Positions 1 to 12,974 of a stretch of DNA of 64,000 nt are shown piece after piece; the stretch's first letter is position 1, and every line of letters starts with the position of its first letter. Position numbers and translations under genes: made by a program. The stretch is from Ligula intestinalis (taxonomy: Eukaryota; Platyhelminthes; Cestoda; Diphyllobothriidea; Diphyllobothriidae): positions 26,044,872 to 26,108,871 of the forward strand of contig JAYGXS010000007.1 in assembly GCA_036362985.1 (NCBI GenBank). Reading direction: 5' to 3'. Under the pieces are notes generated by a model. It did no database searches. It worked only from the letters and a program-made list of their open reading frames with translations, and was not told the origin of the DNA.

Positions 1-211
1 ACTGGGAAGAGAAAGCAAGACGGCATCATGCCGACCGAGATCACCGTTTCTTTGACTTTCACATATCTCCGGAAGACTCGGTTAAGGAACTCCTCAGAGA
101 AGCGTATTTTTGTCACAATCTCGTTTATGCTACTGTCTGGTTGTACTCTACAGTTATCCGACAACTCACTGATCGAATTCTACAGAAATTTGAGCGTTCT
201 TCTCTCCATTT

Positions 212-1154
212 ATACAGTAGTCTCCGAAAATCACGCAACATGCCGACTTATGCGAAAGATTGGTACTCTTTCGCTAATCGGCATGGAATCAGGTTATGAT
301 ACTGATTATCACGTAGTCTACTCTGAGGAGATTCGTTCTGACCACTAGCAGAACGTAGCTATTATAAAAACTGACTACTAAAGTAGTACGCCTTCGTATC
401 ATTGATTTTAACTACCTGTATAAATTCAAATATATTTTATGGAAAACATGCACGAGAAAATTATTTTTTGTACTTGTTTGATAGCAAATTACGCCTTCTT
501 TAAAATTTATACTGAAATTAAGGGTATCTCTGGTCTTAAAATATTTCTAATAATGATACGTTTTAAAATTTCCGCGTGTTCATCCATAGAATATCGTATC
601 CGTCAATTTCTTAATGCTGTCTATACTGTATAAAGCATGTTACACACTGATTGGAACATTTTATGAGAAATATGTGACATCCCCCTCAAACTCTAGGGGA
701 AAAAGTATTTTTCCCCAGACAGGATGCACACAGTGTGCAGTTTTTAAACTTTGCATTCGAGTGTAGCATTCACTCGTTTAGAAAATTGTTCGGCAATTGG
801 GCAATTTTTTTAAAGCCGAAAGCTACCCTTTCTTTGTGTATAAAATTTAAAGAGGGCGTAATTTGCTATCAAACAAGTAAAAGCAATACTTTTTCGTGCA
901 GGTTTTCCAAAAAATAAATTTTTCATAATAAATGATAAAAAGGCATACCACTTAAGTAGCCAGTTTTTACAATGAATAGGTTTTACTAGTGGTCAGAAAG
1001 AAACCCGTTAAAAAGCCCGCATCCTATCATGACTGAAATGACTTCAGAAAAGACAACACGATAATCAAAATCAGAGCCTGATTCAATACCGATCAGCGAA
1101 AGAATATCAATCGCTCGCATATGTCGGCATGCTGCGTGATTTTCGGCTACTGTA
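212..1154. repeat. Long imperfect inverted-repeat (foldback) element
   Basis: Two arms of about 320 bases, roughly 212-535 and 830-1154, are reverse complements of each other with scattered mismatches. They flank an AT-rich loop of about 300 bases. Matching landmarks are CCGAAAATCACGCA at 224-237 against its complement near 1133-1146, and GTTTGATAGCAAATTACGCC at 477-496 against its complement near 856-875. The loop and right arm recur, reversed, at about 48216-49030, so this is a dispersed family. I see no transposase. It is best read as a non-autonomous foldback or MITE-like element. The short ORFs inside it show no conserved protein. Confidence 0.7.
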
Positions 1155-1255
1155 TCTACTGTCGCGGTAGACTGTGCCCCGCATCCAATGCGGTTTGCCC
1201 TTTATAGAGTCCAGTGCATATTAATCTATCGACAATTTCTCTGGTCTAACTGTGA

Positions 1256-1572
1256 AAGACGCGGCGGTCACGGTTGAGTTCGAACCCCCCACGAAAACAG
1301 CACAAGGGCTTGAGTACAGGCGACGCTCCAACCAGCGGAGCTACGATGCCCCAACCAGGAAGTATGAGTTTAATTAGAACTGGGCCAAATGGCCCACTAC
1401 ATGCACTGCAACATCTGGAATCCACTACCATATCATTCCATTTTTTTCCTGTTCCATTTTAGCTTGTGTTGGTGCAAAAATTCTGGAAGAAAAATACTAA
1501 CCAGAAAGGTAAATTTTCTCAACATGTATGGTATAAATTGTTAAAATGCAGTCAGTATCTGGCAGGAGCGGC
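1256..1572 (-). mobile_element. tRNA-derived SINE, family 1b
   Basis: On the minus strand a tRNA-like head is visible. Box A reads TCGTAGCTCCGCTGGTTGG and box B reads GGGGTTCGAACTC, in complement around 1268-1355. A 3' body of about 200 bases follows toward 1572. A second diverged copy lies at 4141-4463. The head lacks a proper acceptor stem, so this is a SINE and not a tRNA gene. Transcription by RNA polymerase III is expected for such heads but was not tested. Confidence 0.65.
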
Positions 1573-1770
1573 CTGGCAGTAAAGTACAAGCAGTAGGTTG
1601 GGCGGGTAAATCAACCCAAGTGTAATTAAATTCACGGCTCACGGTGAGCCTCGTAGCTCAATAGTAGAGCGTTGGCTACGCGAAAGCCATCCCTGCTGTG
1701 TGGGTTCGAATCCCATTGAGGTTAAACATTTTTCACAATAAGGTCAAATGAATTATTCAAATCTGCCAAA
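1573..1770 (+). mobile_element. tRNA-derived SINE, family 1a
   Basis: Box A (TCGTAGCTCAATAGTAGAGC) and box B (GGGTTCGAATCCC) lie about 40 bases apart at 1650-1722. A conserved 3' body (TTTTTCACAATAAGGTCAAA and so on) follows. The same unit recurs at 3150-3400 and 43455-43730, including upstream sequence ending in CACGGTGAGCC. The anticodon arm is degenerate and no acceptor stem pairs, so this is a SINE copy. Confidence 0.7.
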
Positions 1771-2339
1771 CCCTCCGCCGGTATGCATTCCTCTGAATTA
1801 GAGAGAACAACGATACAATTAACCGGGCAGCCATGTACACGGTCTGTAGACCCAGTGAAAGCGCAAGCGCATGCAACGACAGGGAATCAGATCCAAGGAA
1901 AACTGCCAGCGCACACAAGGCCTTGGGGGGTCATTGTTTGTGGCATTGCATATGCTCACAATCCGTAGATTTCAGAAGGGTGAGGAAACAGTCCTGCGCT
2001 TAGCTTAGGCCATTACCCGTCAGAGACGGGATAACCATTCAGTCATCCACTGAGAGGTACTATAGGGCTATGTAGGCGCGTTCGCTAACCAGAAGGATAT
2101 ATTTTACTGCGAACTATCGCCCTGCATCCTCTTTGGCCGCTATTGTTACCCAGACGCCCCCGTCGGAGCCTCAAATTAACGCCCATAATGCAGCAGCTAT
2201 GAACAGGAGTTATCCTCCAAATAGTTGATTTTCCACGGGCCAGGATCGGTGCTTAGGACGCGGAATGCTCGATAGTTCTGTAGCACCGTCCACCGCCGGC
2301 GCCAAGCCCACAAACCATCACGTGGCTGCACTTCTCTAT

Positions 2340-2700
2340 CTGCCTCTGGGAAAGCTAATCACAGGTGCCGTATACTGCTAAGCAGTTGAACAATCGGCCA
2401 GTGACTCACTCTCGCACGACGTTCAGGCATTCACGACCACACCACGGTAACAGACACGCGCGCGATGGACCCGGGCCTGCGGCGCGTCGGGGCTTCAGAC
2501 TACTACTGAGCTCCTGCATACAATAAGCAACTCCTACTGGTCTTACCCTCTCTGTTACTGTACGGAAGTGAGCACGATATTTGTAGTATTCTAAGCACAC
2601 TCGCGCATAAAAAGGTCCAACTGATCTTGCCCTTTATCTTCCTATGGAGAACTGGGGATTATAATTGTAGTGCCTGAGCACACTCACGGCTTAGACCCAC
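2340..2700 (+). repeat. Dispersed repeat R3, fullest copy
   Basis: This stretch of about 360 bases contains GAAAGCTAATCACAGGTGCC near its start and CAACTCCTACTGGTCTTA near its middle. Copies occur at 30990-31180 (5' part only) and at 35290-35458 plus 37003-37135, where one copy is split by an insertion. It has no coding potential and its class is unknown. It sits in the intron just upstream of the kinase exon. Confidence 0.6.
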
Positions 2701-2712
2701 ATCCATTTATAG

Positions 2713-3399
<687 letters not shown>

Positions 3400-3400
<1 letters not shown>

Positions 3401-4015
3401 AAAGTGTTTTATGTTGGAGTACATAAAGGCCTGCCATAGTCCGTGTCCCACCCTGGCGGCCAGCCTACTCGCATCTGTGAATTTTAGCCTACTCTACAAA
3501 CTATAACGCGCACATAAAGGCCTTTAAATTTTCCAAAAAGGACACAGCGCCCTTTAACCCGGAGCACTTTATAAATTCATTAATTCTGGTCTTACTGACC
3601 TCAAAGCGATTTCGTGTGGTAATGGACGATGCGTTATTAAGGAGCGTCGAAAAGGAGTGGTACTACAAGGCCATACTGTCGTTCGAAAAAATGACTACTG
3701 CTCCGTTCAGTGTCAGAAGCCTACATCGGATCTAGTCTGCTGAAAATCCATTGGCCACCTGCCACCCCGAACGGTTACCAACGCCTGAAAAGGTTTGTCA
3801 AACAGAATGGGCCAACAATTGATGCGAGCAGAGAGAGAGAGAGAGAGAAACAATGAATTTCCCCACCCCGACGGCCTTGTTTGTTGTGTTTCCAAAGGCG
3901 CTGCGGATTAATCTGTTGCTGCCACCCGAGAAGCGAGAGGGAGAAAGAAAAGAGAAGTGAAATCATGCAGCTATCAGGCAGGCAGACAGGCCGGTCAGGA
4001 AGGAGCCAGGCTTTA
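3400..4015 (+). repeat. Diverged 0.6-kb duplication, unit A
   Basis: This stretch aligns over its whole length with 4515-5130, with scattered substitutions and small indels. Shared landmarks include GAATGGGCCAACAATTGA, ATGACTACTGCTCCGTTCA-like sequence and GGCAGGCAGACAGGCCGGTC-like sequence. A (GA)n run lies at 3829-3847. The ORFs in it (minus strand 3713-3966) are low-complexity and not conserved in unit B. I see no gene. Confidence 0.6.
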
Positions 4016-4140
4016 ACCTGTAAATTGTTTCCGCAGAGCTTTTGTTAACTCCCTTCCTACAGTACAATAACCAACTTAATCGGTCTTACCTGACTTCTGA
4101 TTTCTAGAGTCGACAATCACTCGTTAGACACTGGTGACCC

Positions 4141-4463
4141 CGACGTGGGCCGGCGATTATGTTAACTCACCGACGGGATCCCTGCGATAGGCCTGAGTAC
4201 GGCCAACACTCCAAACAGCGGGGCTATGAGGCCCCAACCAGGAATTGTGAATTCAATAACGTCTGGGTCAAGTTACCCGCTCCATCTACTGCAACCTTTG
4301 GGATCCACAACCTTATTATCGTCTTTTTTCAGCTCCATTTTATGTAGTGTTTGAGTACCGATTCTGAGGAAAATATTAACTGGGAATGTAAAATTTCCAA
4401 ACATGTTGTGGAGGTATTTTCACCTCAAGTATCACTGACCAATGAAACAGGCAGGGGCGGTAA
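4141..4463 (-). mobile_element. tRNA-derived SINE, family 1b (degenerate)
   Basis: This is a second copy of the 1256-1572 element in the same orientation. The complement shows TTGGGGCCTCATAGCCCCGC (degenerate box A). The same 3' body follows, including a block resembling TGTAAAATTTCCAAACATG. It lies exactly between the two units of the 0.6-kb duplication. Confidence 0.55.
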
Positions 4464-4514
4464 AAGCATTCTTAGATGCCCTGCTTAACAAAATATTAAC
4501 TAATTATAACTCCC

Positions 4515-5130
4515 ACCGCGAGTTAAGTGTTTGCTGTCGGGTACATAGAGGCTAGCCATACGTCACGTATCCAAACCGGGAGGCCAGCTTACTCGCTTAG
4601 TCAGTGGATTGTGCCGCATTTTCCCAGATTCGAAGGCGCAGTTAAAAATCTTTAATTGTGTCAAAAAACGTCAGTGCGCCTTATACATCGATTAATTCTG
4701 ATCATTGAAGTCGAAGTGATTTTGTGCGGCACAAAACGATGCGTTAATCCCTAGTCAGGAACGCCGAGGAGGAGTGGTACAGGACTTTTAATTGCGAGAG
4801 CCTGTAGTTCCAAAAAAATGACAACTGCTCCGTTCAAGCCCGCACTAGCTAGCATCGGATCCAGTCTGCTCAAAAATCTATTGGTAACCAGCCATCCCCC
4901 CACCAAACAGTAGCCGACGCCTCAAAAAAGCCTGTCAAACTGAATGGGCCAACAATTGACGCGAGTGGCAGGGAGAGGGAGACAATGAATCTCCCCCCCC
5001 CTGCCCCCGTAGCCCTTTTAACTGCGTTTCCATAGGCATTGCGGTTTAGGCTGTTGCTGCCGCCCGAAGAGCGAGAGTGATGATAACAATGCAGCTATCG
5101 GGCAGGCAGGCACACCGGTCAGGAAGAAAC
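4515..5130 (+). repeat. Diverged 0.6-kb duplication, unit B
   Basis: This is the second unit of the duplication with 3400-4015. Both units are followed by GA-rich and G/C-rich low-complexity sequence. Divergence is visibly heavy, with many point changes per line, so the duplication is old or the units are two insertions of one repeat. Confidence 0.6.
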
Positions 5131-5984
5131 TAGGCTTTCCTCTCTCTTTTTGGTGGTGGGGGGAGGGGAGCAACACGGGGGAGGGGGAGAGAGAGGTTAG
5201 TTTGTGTGTGTGACTGTTGTCAATGATGTTATCAGACAATAGAACTCAGAGAATAAAACTCCTGTTGCTGTCGCGTTGCGACAACGATTACTGCGGCAAA
5301 TCCTGCTACAATTACCACAAAATGAATGTCACAACTGGACTGGGACTATCAGCAGGTTTTCAACGGTGAGACTGCATTAAAGCAGGCGCGACTTATGAAA
5401 CGTCCAAAAACAGGGAATCCGCTAGAAAATGGAGGCGGCGGTAAGGTAATGTCGTTGGGTGTACGCAAAATTCGCCAGGAAGGGGACATATTCACGAGTC
5501 AATCATTCTAACCCTTCTAACCTTATTCTATGTCAACATCCGGGGATCAGCATTCTCGCGTATACCAAGCAGATCGTCTCGAAGTGTACGTTTGACCGTC
5601 GTTACTGACTACATCCACTGCGGCACCACCGTTAGAACTTCAAGGCTGCCGTAATTAAGGCCAATCCCGGCGAAAATCTGCCTGTATCTGTTGGTCTCCA
5701 TCCCCCGTACACTGAAGATGAGGAAGCTGGTAAGCTCTTTTTCCCATCTGCTATACCTATTGCAAACACAGGATGCACGTTCTACTATCACTCACTTGCA
5801 TCGCTATTAAGTAATCGTATAAATTGTTGTAGAAGTAGTAGCAACAACAGAAGAAGAAGAAATAGCAGTATTAGTATCACGATACCCATTATTGAACTTA
5901 TCCTATTGCAAATCTGGGACCGAGATAAATTAGGCAAAGGTCACAGAAGTCTGCAAGTGGCCAGCACCAAGCAATAAGACCGAG
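5131..5984. other. No gene recognised
   Basis: The stretch contains G-rich and GA-rich low-complexity sequence (5150-5200), short ORFs without recognisable domains, and a trinucleotide-rich AGA/GTA patch at 5830-5875. Confidence 0.5.
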
Positions 5985-6545
5985 GTTTTCGAGTACATGC
6001 CTGATTTCGAAAACTTCTTCCCCCAGCGCAGAATGACGATTTCGGCAGACAAGTCGTCCGCCACTGTTTTCACGACGGACCCGAAGGATTTTAATCGTCA
6101 CCAGGCCATCATCGTCAACGATGCGTCCTTACGGCTTGTCCGTAAGCCCAGGCTCATTGGCGTACGTTTCGACCCGCTTTTCATGCTCGCGGACCATGCC
6201 AAAGAGGCCGCAGGCGAAGTGAGCCGCTGCACCAAGGTCCTCAAGGCTCTAACGGGCAGCGCCTGGGGCTGCGCGAAAGAGACACTTACAACTACATTCA
6301 AAGTGCTGGCCAAGCCGCACCTCAATTATGCGGCACCTACCTGCTCTCCTACGATCAGCTCTTTCAGCCTCCACCGCCTTCAGTCAGCACAGAACGCTGC
6401 CCTCCGCGCGATCACGGGTTGCTATAAAATGTCGCCTATTGATCATCTTCGTGTGGGGGCTTCTGTCCTGCCGTCAGTTCTGGTGGACCTGTTCTTAACC
6501 TGGCCATCCCAATCACCATCGCTGCCACGCTCCTGAACCCAGCCG
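5985..6545 (+). pseudogene. CR1/jockey-like LINE fragment (C-terminal RT region)
   Basis: The frame at 5997-6536 encodes a protein closely matching the C-terminal part of the LINE RT on the minus strand at 20944-21858. Shared blocks are QRRMTISADKSSATVFT, the block around LVRKPRLIGVRFDPLF, and RLQSAQNAALRAITGCYKMS. The fragment starts just downstream of the catalytic YADD motif, so it has no active site. A deletion near 6460 relative to the other copy breaks the frame. It is a 5'-truncated dead copy. Confidence 0.85.
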
Positions 6546-9500
6546 CAACTTGCGGCCGTCTATTTGAGTGTGGATATGGACTAATCACGAATACTACCCT
6601 CTCCCCCACCCCCCACTTACTCGTAGCTGTACTACAAAAACATGCCAATGCTTGCTGTTCTCTCGAGCTCCACACCAGCAGCCGCGCAACTGCCAGTACC
6701 GATAAAGCCTCGGCTATTGCAATGCCAACGATTGGGTCTGACTGGCTGACGATAACGACTAAGAAGTCAGAATTAGTCGTAATGAAGTCTTCCTTTTCGT
6801 TGTCGGTTGTGAATGGCTTCAGTGAGCATCCTCTAAATTGGGAGCGGCAAGACCTGAACACCAGGCAACTTGGGTGTCCCTCCGAACACGTTCGACAGCC
6901 GCAAGCGGAGACCTGAGTGAGGCATACTTGCGCAGCGCCTCCTGCACCGCTCTGCTACGATGACAAGAAAATGCCAAGAAAATAGATTCCAGCGTAGTAA
7001 CTGACGGAGGGTAAAGGCCTACGTAGAGGAAAACCACCGTACACCCATGCGTGACAGTGTTTATGCGCGCAGGCCGCCACTGCGCAGCCCGATAAACGCC
7101 CATCGTGAGCCAACGGTTAGAAGCATTTTTGCTCCTGTCTGTGTGGCACTGACGGGATAACTCAAACCGCGCGGACAATCGAACGTGTGCTTGTGTGGAG
7201 TGCCTGATTGGAATCAGAGGGCAATGGCTCCTACTTAATGTGGCTTTCATGGTACTCCCCCACTCAGTTGGGATCTGTGCCAGATGTGCCGGCACGCTTA
7301 GGAACGCCTCTGGCCGCGCCAGCCGCCCGCGCCGTCTTCCACCCCCGCTCTTCTCGTCTTGTTCAGGAGACCAGGCGTAGGCGGAAGACAGGAGGTGCGA
7401 TATATTCAGCGAAAGTTTACTCTCACTATAATCTGATTCACGCACTAATTAATGTCGCTGTGGCACTTTGATGTCACCGTTGACCTTGCCCAAAACCGGC
7501 AGTCAAACTTTCTCTCTCAGAACCGCAAGCCAACGCGCAAATCCATTGTGTGGGTGTAGGAGCCTGCCCCCCCCCCTGCCTGCTGGGGCGGCCGACGAAT
7601 ACTCGCTTTGTCTCGGTAGACTGGTGGTGATTGGCTGAACAGCGCAAGTTTGGAAAGGCGAAACTGGATGTGTTCGTAAGTGGCTCAGATGTTTGAGCGA
7701 GAACAGACAGGGGTTGCCGGCAAGTAGCGCCTGACCGCAGGCGGCATTAAGCGCGCAGGCCAAAGGCGCCAAGTGGCTGCTAGGGCCACTACAGTATCAC
7801 CACACTCGCATGTGTGCCCTTCACGTTGGCTCTCACGGGATCATGTATACCCTTCGGCATCGCGAGTCAAGCTGTACGCTGTATAATACTTGCAACTGGA
7901 ATTTCTATCAGAATAAACAGCATGGCGAGTGCTGCAAGAAACTTGTATAAGGTTGTAAAATTTTGGGTTTTTCTCGCATACCAGCGAGAACGCATTTACG
8001 AAAACTTGCAAATAAAAATGAGCAGCAGTTGGCATATTAAGTACTTTAAAGACCTATAAGAAGAACCAAGTGTTTTAAAAAAAACTTAATTTTTCCGATG
8101 AGCCCCAAGTTCTGCTGATGTAAAAAATAGCTATCAATTAGAGCAATAAATTTAAAAATTTAACAAGTTGAAAACGGAATGTAATTTCTTTATATAAAAA
8201 ACACGTTTCTTTAGTCCTTATATTTTGTTCGTATTACCATTAGTGGATAACTATTTACTGAATATCGTCGAATAAAGTCTGTCATTATTTTCTTCCTTTT
8301 CAGTGTCTTCATTGATAAATTGAAAAAAATTGCGCTTTCGTTCGACGTTTACATCAAAACCTTTAAAGTAAGATATATTGTAGGAGCTTGCTCCCCCCCC
8401 GCCCCCAGCGCTGACATGATCACTCATTCTGCCTGCTCTGTCAACGTGGCCAGTCAATCGATTTTTGGCGCATCGTGATTACTGGTTCACACTGGACTCG
8501 TCTCGCCACTTGTGATGACTGATCTACTAAGCGTAAACTGGCAGTCAACTCAGTCAATCGATTTTTGCGTACCGCTGATTGCTGTTATGCGCCGGATTTG
8601 TGGTCAGCGCTGGCAGAAACACACTTCACACTTAGCCCATTCAACAGGCAAGGCGGAACCCACTCGGCCTTTCGCCCCGGTGCGCGGCGGACGCGAGGCT
8701 GCGGCGCTCTCTCTCTCTCACTCCCCATGGTCGAACTCTACCCCAGGCCGAGTCAACCCTTCTGTTAATTCTTCTCCTACTTATTCTGCACAGAATATAA
8801 TCTCCTTCTACCTTGGATTCCAAGACTTCTATCTTCTTATAAGAAACTGGGCCTGGAAGATTGCAGTAGTTACGGTTTAACCGGCTTAGCCTTCACCACT
8901 TTGCGATATGGGTAGTCAAGAGAGCGCGCGCAAACCCACACAGTACCAAATGCGTGCGCTCAAGATAAGTTAAGGCGCCTTGACGGCGCGGTATTCGCAA
9001 GCGTTGCAGCATGTCACGCCTGGACTTGATTAAAAACCCCCACTGAAAGCAGCCAGTCTACACCCGCAAGTGAGAAAAAACACATCTTCGAGGCCAGGGC
9101 GAATGCCAGATGCACTAAACACGCGATNNNNNNNNNNTTTGGGAAAACGTCCGCCTTCATCCTCTTCGTTAATGTGATGAAACATCCGGACAAATGTACC
9201 CAGACACGGAAGAAAAACAGTGAAACCAAGCGGGAATTACTTTGCTAATGAGGGGGATTAAGCTGGCGGGGGCGGAGAGATTAGTCCAAACGAATTAGGG
9301 ATTATTGACAGGTTATAAAAAAGGCACCTGTCATGGCGAGGTCGACGACAGTGGCCCAATTCAAAAGCTAACAATTTAAAGCAAAGATGTTTTTTTCAGT
9401 GCTGGACTGGCTTGTAATTACCTTTTTTCTTCTGTTTCTTCTACCTACTTCAAAATAATCGTCTAGGTCACCTCTAATATGGGTGGAGTTGGGTCGCATT

Positions 9501-9705
9501 ATCTCTTGAAATTCGGACGGTTAGGCCCCTTTCTCTCGCTGGAACCCATTGTCTACGGCTTCCCGATATTTTCACACAAAACTATTTTCGGTGGACCAAG
9601 AACACGGTGTATCCCGCTTGCAACCTATCTGTTATCGTCCTCCTGGAATGCTATGGTTTTTATCCAAAACCAATATCTGCGTAAATGGGCGTACGAGAAG
9701 GGTTT
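6546..9705. other. Unassigned region, no supported gene
   Basis: ORFs of up to 208 codons occur (minus strand 6819-7445), but they lack recognisable domains. Part of that ORF (about 7215-7260) resembles sequence at 50150-50220 and 41610-41650, suggesting a dispersed repeat. A short direct repeat around CAGTCAATCGATTTTT occurs at 8452 and 8552. AT-rich sequence without features fills 8040-8340. Confidence 0.45.
9128..9137. other. Assembly gap (10 N)
   Basis: Ten unknown bases. The true gap length is not known from the sequence. Confidence 0.99.
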
Positions 9706-9719
9706 AATGCCGTTAGCTA

Positions 9720-9972
9720 GTGTTTGGGCAGGAGTTTCCTTGGTAGCGCACACATGTTCTTATTGATATTTAAATGCCCACACAATTAAGTTCTGTTACG
9801 GTTGGGATAAGGGCTGGGGTTAGGGTAAGTGTTAGGCTAAGGTTGGGATAGTGATATCGCATGTAAAATGCCCCAAGTTTCTGTCTTACGGGAAGCGTTG
9901 GAGTAGGCATTTAAATATAAATAAGAACATATATGTGCGCTACCAAGGAAACTCCCGCCAGTGTTTGGCCTG
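9720..9972. repeat. Small foldback element with GGTTAGGG-like loop
   Basis: About 60 bases at 9721-9779 (TGTTTGGGCAGGAGTTTCCT and so on) are the reverse complement of 9904-9969, with a few mismatches. The loop of about 125 bases contains a degenerate run of GGTTAGGG/GGTTGGGATA words at 9797-9850. It is likely a short inverted-repeat transposon. The loop resembles telomeric TTAGGG only loosely. Confidence 0.55.
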
Positions 9973-10469
9973 TTGGGATTCAGCGCACAAGTCCCATTCT
10001 AGTGGTCGAACGAAGGGGGTGAATGTAAATATATCCATTATCTACCTTTAATACCAGCTGCTACGGCAGTCAGGACCCCTGTCATTGGGGAAAGAGGCTT
10101 ACGGCTCCTGTTTCCGACTTTTCTTGTTCAGGAGACGCAAATTCAAGAGCACTATGCGGACGAAGCTACGTTCACCCCCCTCCGCTTCAACAGCAAGCCG
10201 TTCGTTTCCCTTAAGGCCCACCGAAATGGAAATGCCCTTAGAAAAGCAGGTCCATCATGGAACTAAAATTCGTTTTTTTTCTGCGAGGAATATCTCCGAG
10301 CATGTTTATTTGCGTGGACGCACATAGACTATTCAAACAGTGGGCACGAATTACACACTCCATTACTTTCTAACTTTCTGAGGATGGCTTATGAGCCAAG
10401 GTTGACGATTCTATTCTCCCTTGTCTTTACTATCTGCCTATATTGCCAGCTGTCAAGACTTCTTTCAAG

Positions 10470-10850
10470 ACCCATGAGTTTCGTTAGCGGTCCGGTGAAC
10501 GTTCATCAACGAATGTCAATATTCCCCGACCGGCGAGACAGCAAACTCTTGGCCCAATGGTTGTGACATTAGACACTGATCAAACAGGTCGCGAGCTGGA
10601 GCCCCGAGTGCTGCACCACTTGGGTCTGGATATGACTGCCTGACGACGGCTAATATGCCAGAAATGGCCATTCCAGTCTCCCTCATCTTTGACGGCAACA
10701 CCATTTGTCTACCTCCAGCCGTTACGACTGTCGGGACCTCTGTCGACGTCCTAGACCGAACGGGACAGGTAAATTCCGATAGCGGTCAGGTGAACGCTCG
10801 CCGAGGTGTGCCAAACATTTCTTTGTGTGTCATCTAATAGAATTCGACTC
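10470..10850 (+). mobile_element. SINE family 2 copy with hammerhead motif
   Basis: The SINE2 body is present, with GCCAGAAATGGCCATTCCAG at about 10656-10675. The family tail word (TAGCGGTCAGGTGAACGCTC) follows near 10780-10799, and a second tail-like word lies at 10478-10515. The hammerhead-like segment is 10634-10678 and is listed separately. The tRNA-like head is poorly preserved here. Confidence 0.55.
10634..10678 (+). ncRNA. Hammerhead ribozyme motif in SINE2 (copy a)
   Basis: The order is helix I strand GACTGC, core CTGACGA, helix II with 3 pairs (GGC/GCC), core GAAA, the self-complementary helix III AUGG/CCAU, H17 = U, and helix I strand CCAGTC. The base-adjacent pair of helix I is a C/C mismatch; the next five pair. 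The core is intact. The predicted cleavage site is between 10672 and 10673. Confidence 0.55.
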
Positions 10851-12974
10851 AAATGGGGGTGGTGGAAAAATTTATTTGTAGGCCCCATCTAGATATCAAC
10901 TACTTAACGTTTTTTGTGGTCAGACATGAACTTCTGTTGCGCAGGTTACGAATGCCAATTAAGGGAAATTCGACCTGTTGTAGGCGGAATTTAACGAAAA
11001 TGGAAATTCCTCCTCCAAATGGTAGAATTTTACGAAAAAAATTCAAAGTCAGACTACTGAACATTTAAAAGTAGCTTTTATAAGTCAAGTGGATTTTGGG
11101 GCCCCTAAAATCAGTTCTGCTGCAATCACTACCCATACCCACCCTCCTCAATTACGGCATTGTGAAAACAAAAGGCCCGAGTCTGAAAGAAAACAGGAAA
11201 TGAGTTGAAAAACGCCCTCTTCGAGTCAAGATAAGTGAGGATAGGGTTCAAGTTAATTTGAAGCGATAACTTCATGGCTAGATTGTAGGGTGATATTGGG
11301 AGTAAGATTATAAAGACTGTTCAGGTTTGCGTCTGGGTGTTTCCTTCCAAACAGGCCGCGCGGTAGATGCGCTGGAACAACCAAAACGGGACCAGAAAAG
11401 GATATGGCAGGCGTTATTCGTATTGCGCTCCCATATAACAAATGTCGAACATGGGGGGACGTGAGGTGGGACGTGTAGAGGCAACTTCGGCCGCGACAGC
11501 CGCCTAGTGCTTCCGCTGTCTACAGTGAGTTGAAATCCCTTCCGAAGAAAAGTATAGGCCCGACAAAGTGCTTCGAATTGCTTCATGACAGTTAGAGCAG
11601 TCTGAATTTTTCAGCTTAGGATTAAAAGATAGCATCAGCTAGAAACACGACAGGACGACGTGAGAGCTTAAATCCCCCCCCCCCCCCCCCCCTCCTCTCT
11701 ACACAGACCCAAATGAGTACAGTACAGCCACGACAAACAGAGAGAGAGAGAGTGTGTGTGTGTGACTGGACAATGGGAATACTTAAAGCACAAAGAACTT
11801 GCGGGTTTTGTAAAAAAAAGGGGTTGGAGGATCTAGTGCAATGAAAAATAATTAGCGGGGGGTGGAAAAAGAGGTGGATGAAGAAATAGGAGAGGGTAAT
11901 TTCGTGAACTACCTCCTGACAGATCAAAACAGATAGGCTAAGAAAGGAACAGGTGATTAATGGTAGGCCGACGATGATTAATTGCCTGTCAGGTCAAACT
12001 CCGTCGACTGTACTGCGATCCCAGCCAAGACGCTGGCGGTAGAAGACCGCTAACCTTCCGTGACCCCACAGGACTATGTTGACGTGTAGGGGGAAGGGGG
12101 AGGGCGCTTGAAGTGGCGGCATGCCTAGAAGGGACTAATCACTGGATGGGGGGAGGAGGTGGAATGAGGGATCTGTAACGGTGCCAACTTTTTTTCTCGT
12201 CAACAGAAGTGTGCATAGGGAGAAAAATTCGGGAAACGGCAACTATTCTCACCTAATCACTAATCTCACCATCACTAGAGCATTTTGTTAGTGAGGATAT
12301 CAATCATCCAACAGTGAAAAGCCAAAGCACCGCACCCCCCTCCCCGAACGATTGGCGGCAAGTGTGAACAAAAGATGCTTCTACCTCAGCACCCCCTTCT
12401 ACAGTTGATTCAAAATTCGGCCGCCTAACATGCCCCGCCCCCACACCCACTTCGCTTTCTGCGAAGGTACGGACTGGCCACAATTAAGAACTCCCCCCCC
12501 AATTACATTTAGCACCAAAAAAACAATACGACGAGAAAGTACGTGGGGAAAAAACTACCAGAAAATGCTGTAGAAGTACCAGTCTTTCGGCCGCTTAACT
12601 TAGTACTGTGTGGAACACAGAAGGTCAACGACTCTCTACAGCCAAGATTTCGGTACAGTGGACTGGGTTTGACCCGCCAGGCAGTTAATCATCGTCAGTC
12701 TGTCATTAATCGCCTGCCCTTTCTGGGTAATTTTGAAAAGGTTCTGCGGCGAAAGTCAGAAATGAAAAGAATTCACCTTAGAAGTAACCTACAGCCACAG
12801 CTGCCTTCAAATTTTCTTCCATAAGACGTACCATTTATATTCTTTGCAGTTATCAGGTGCTTCATTCTAATGGATACCTGACAAGCTTTTTACAGACCTG
12901 CCGCTGACTTCAGACACGGCCACGAAGCGTCACACCCAATTGGGACACTGTACTACATACATTATACTCCCTCG
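10851..12974. other. Unassigned region, no supported gene
   Basis: The region contains low-complexity tracts: a run of 19 C at 11674-11692, (GA)n(TG)n at about 11738-11765, and G-rich and C-rich stretches near 12090-12170 and 12330-12500. The ORFs are short and without domains. Confidence 0.45.

Noticed and set aside
6819..7445. 208-codon minus-strand ORF as a possible gene
   Set aside because: No recognisable domain, overlaps other-frame ORFs, and part of the region resembles repeat-like sequence at 50.2 and 41.6 kb.
9797..9850. Interstitial telomere array
   Set aside because: Only a few irregular GGTTAGGG-like words, not a true repeat array. Kept as a note on the foldback loop.
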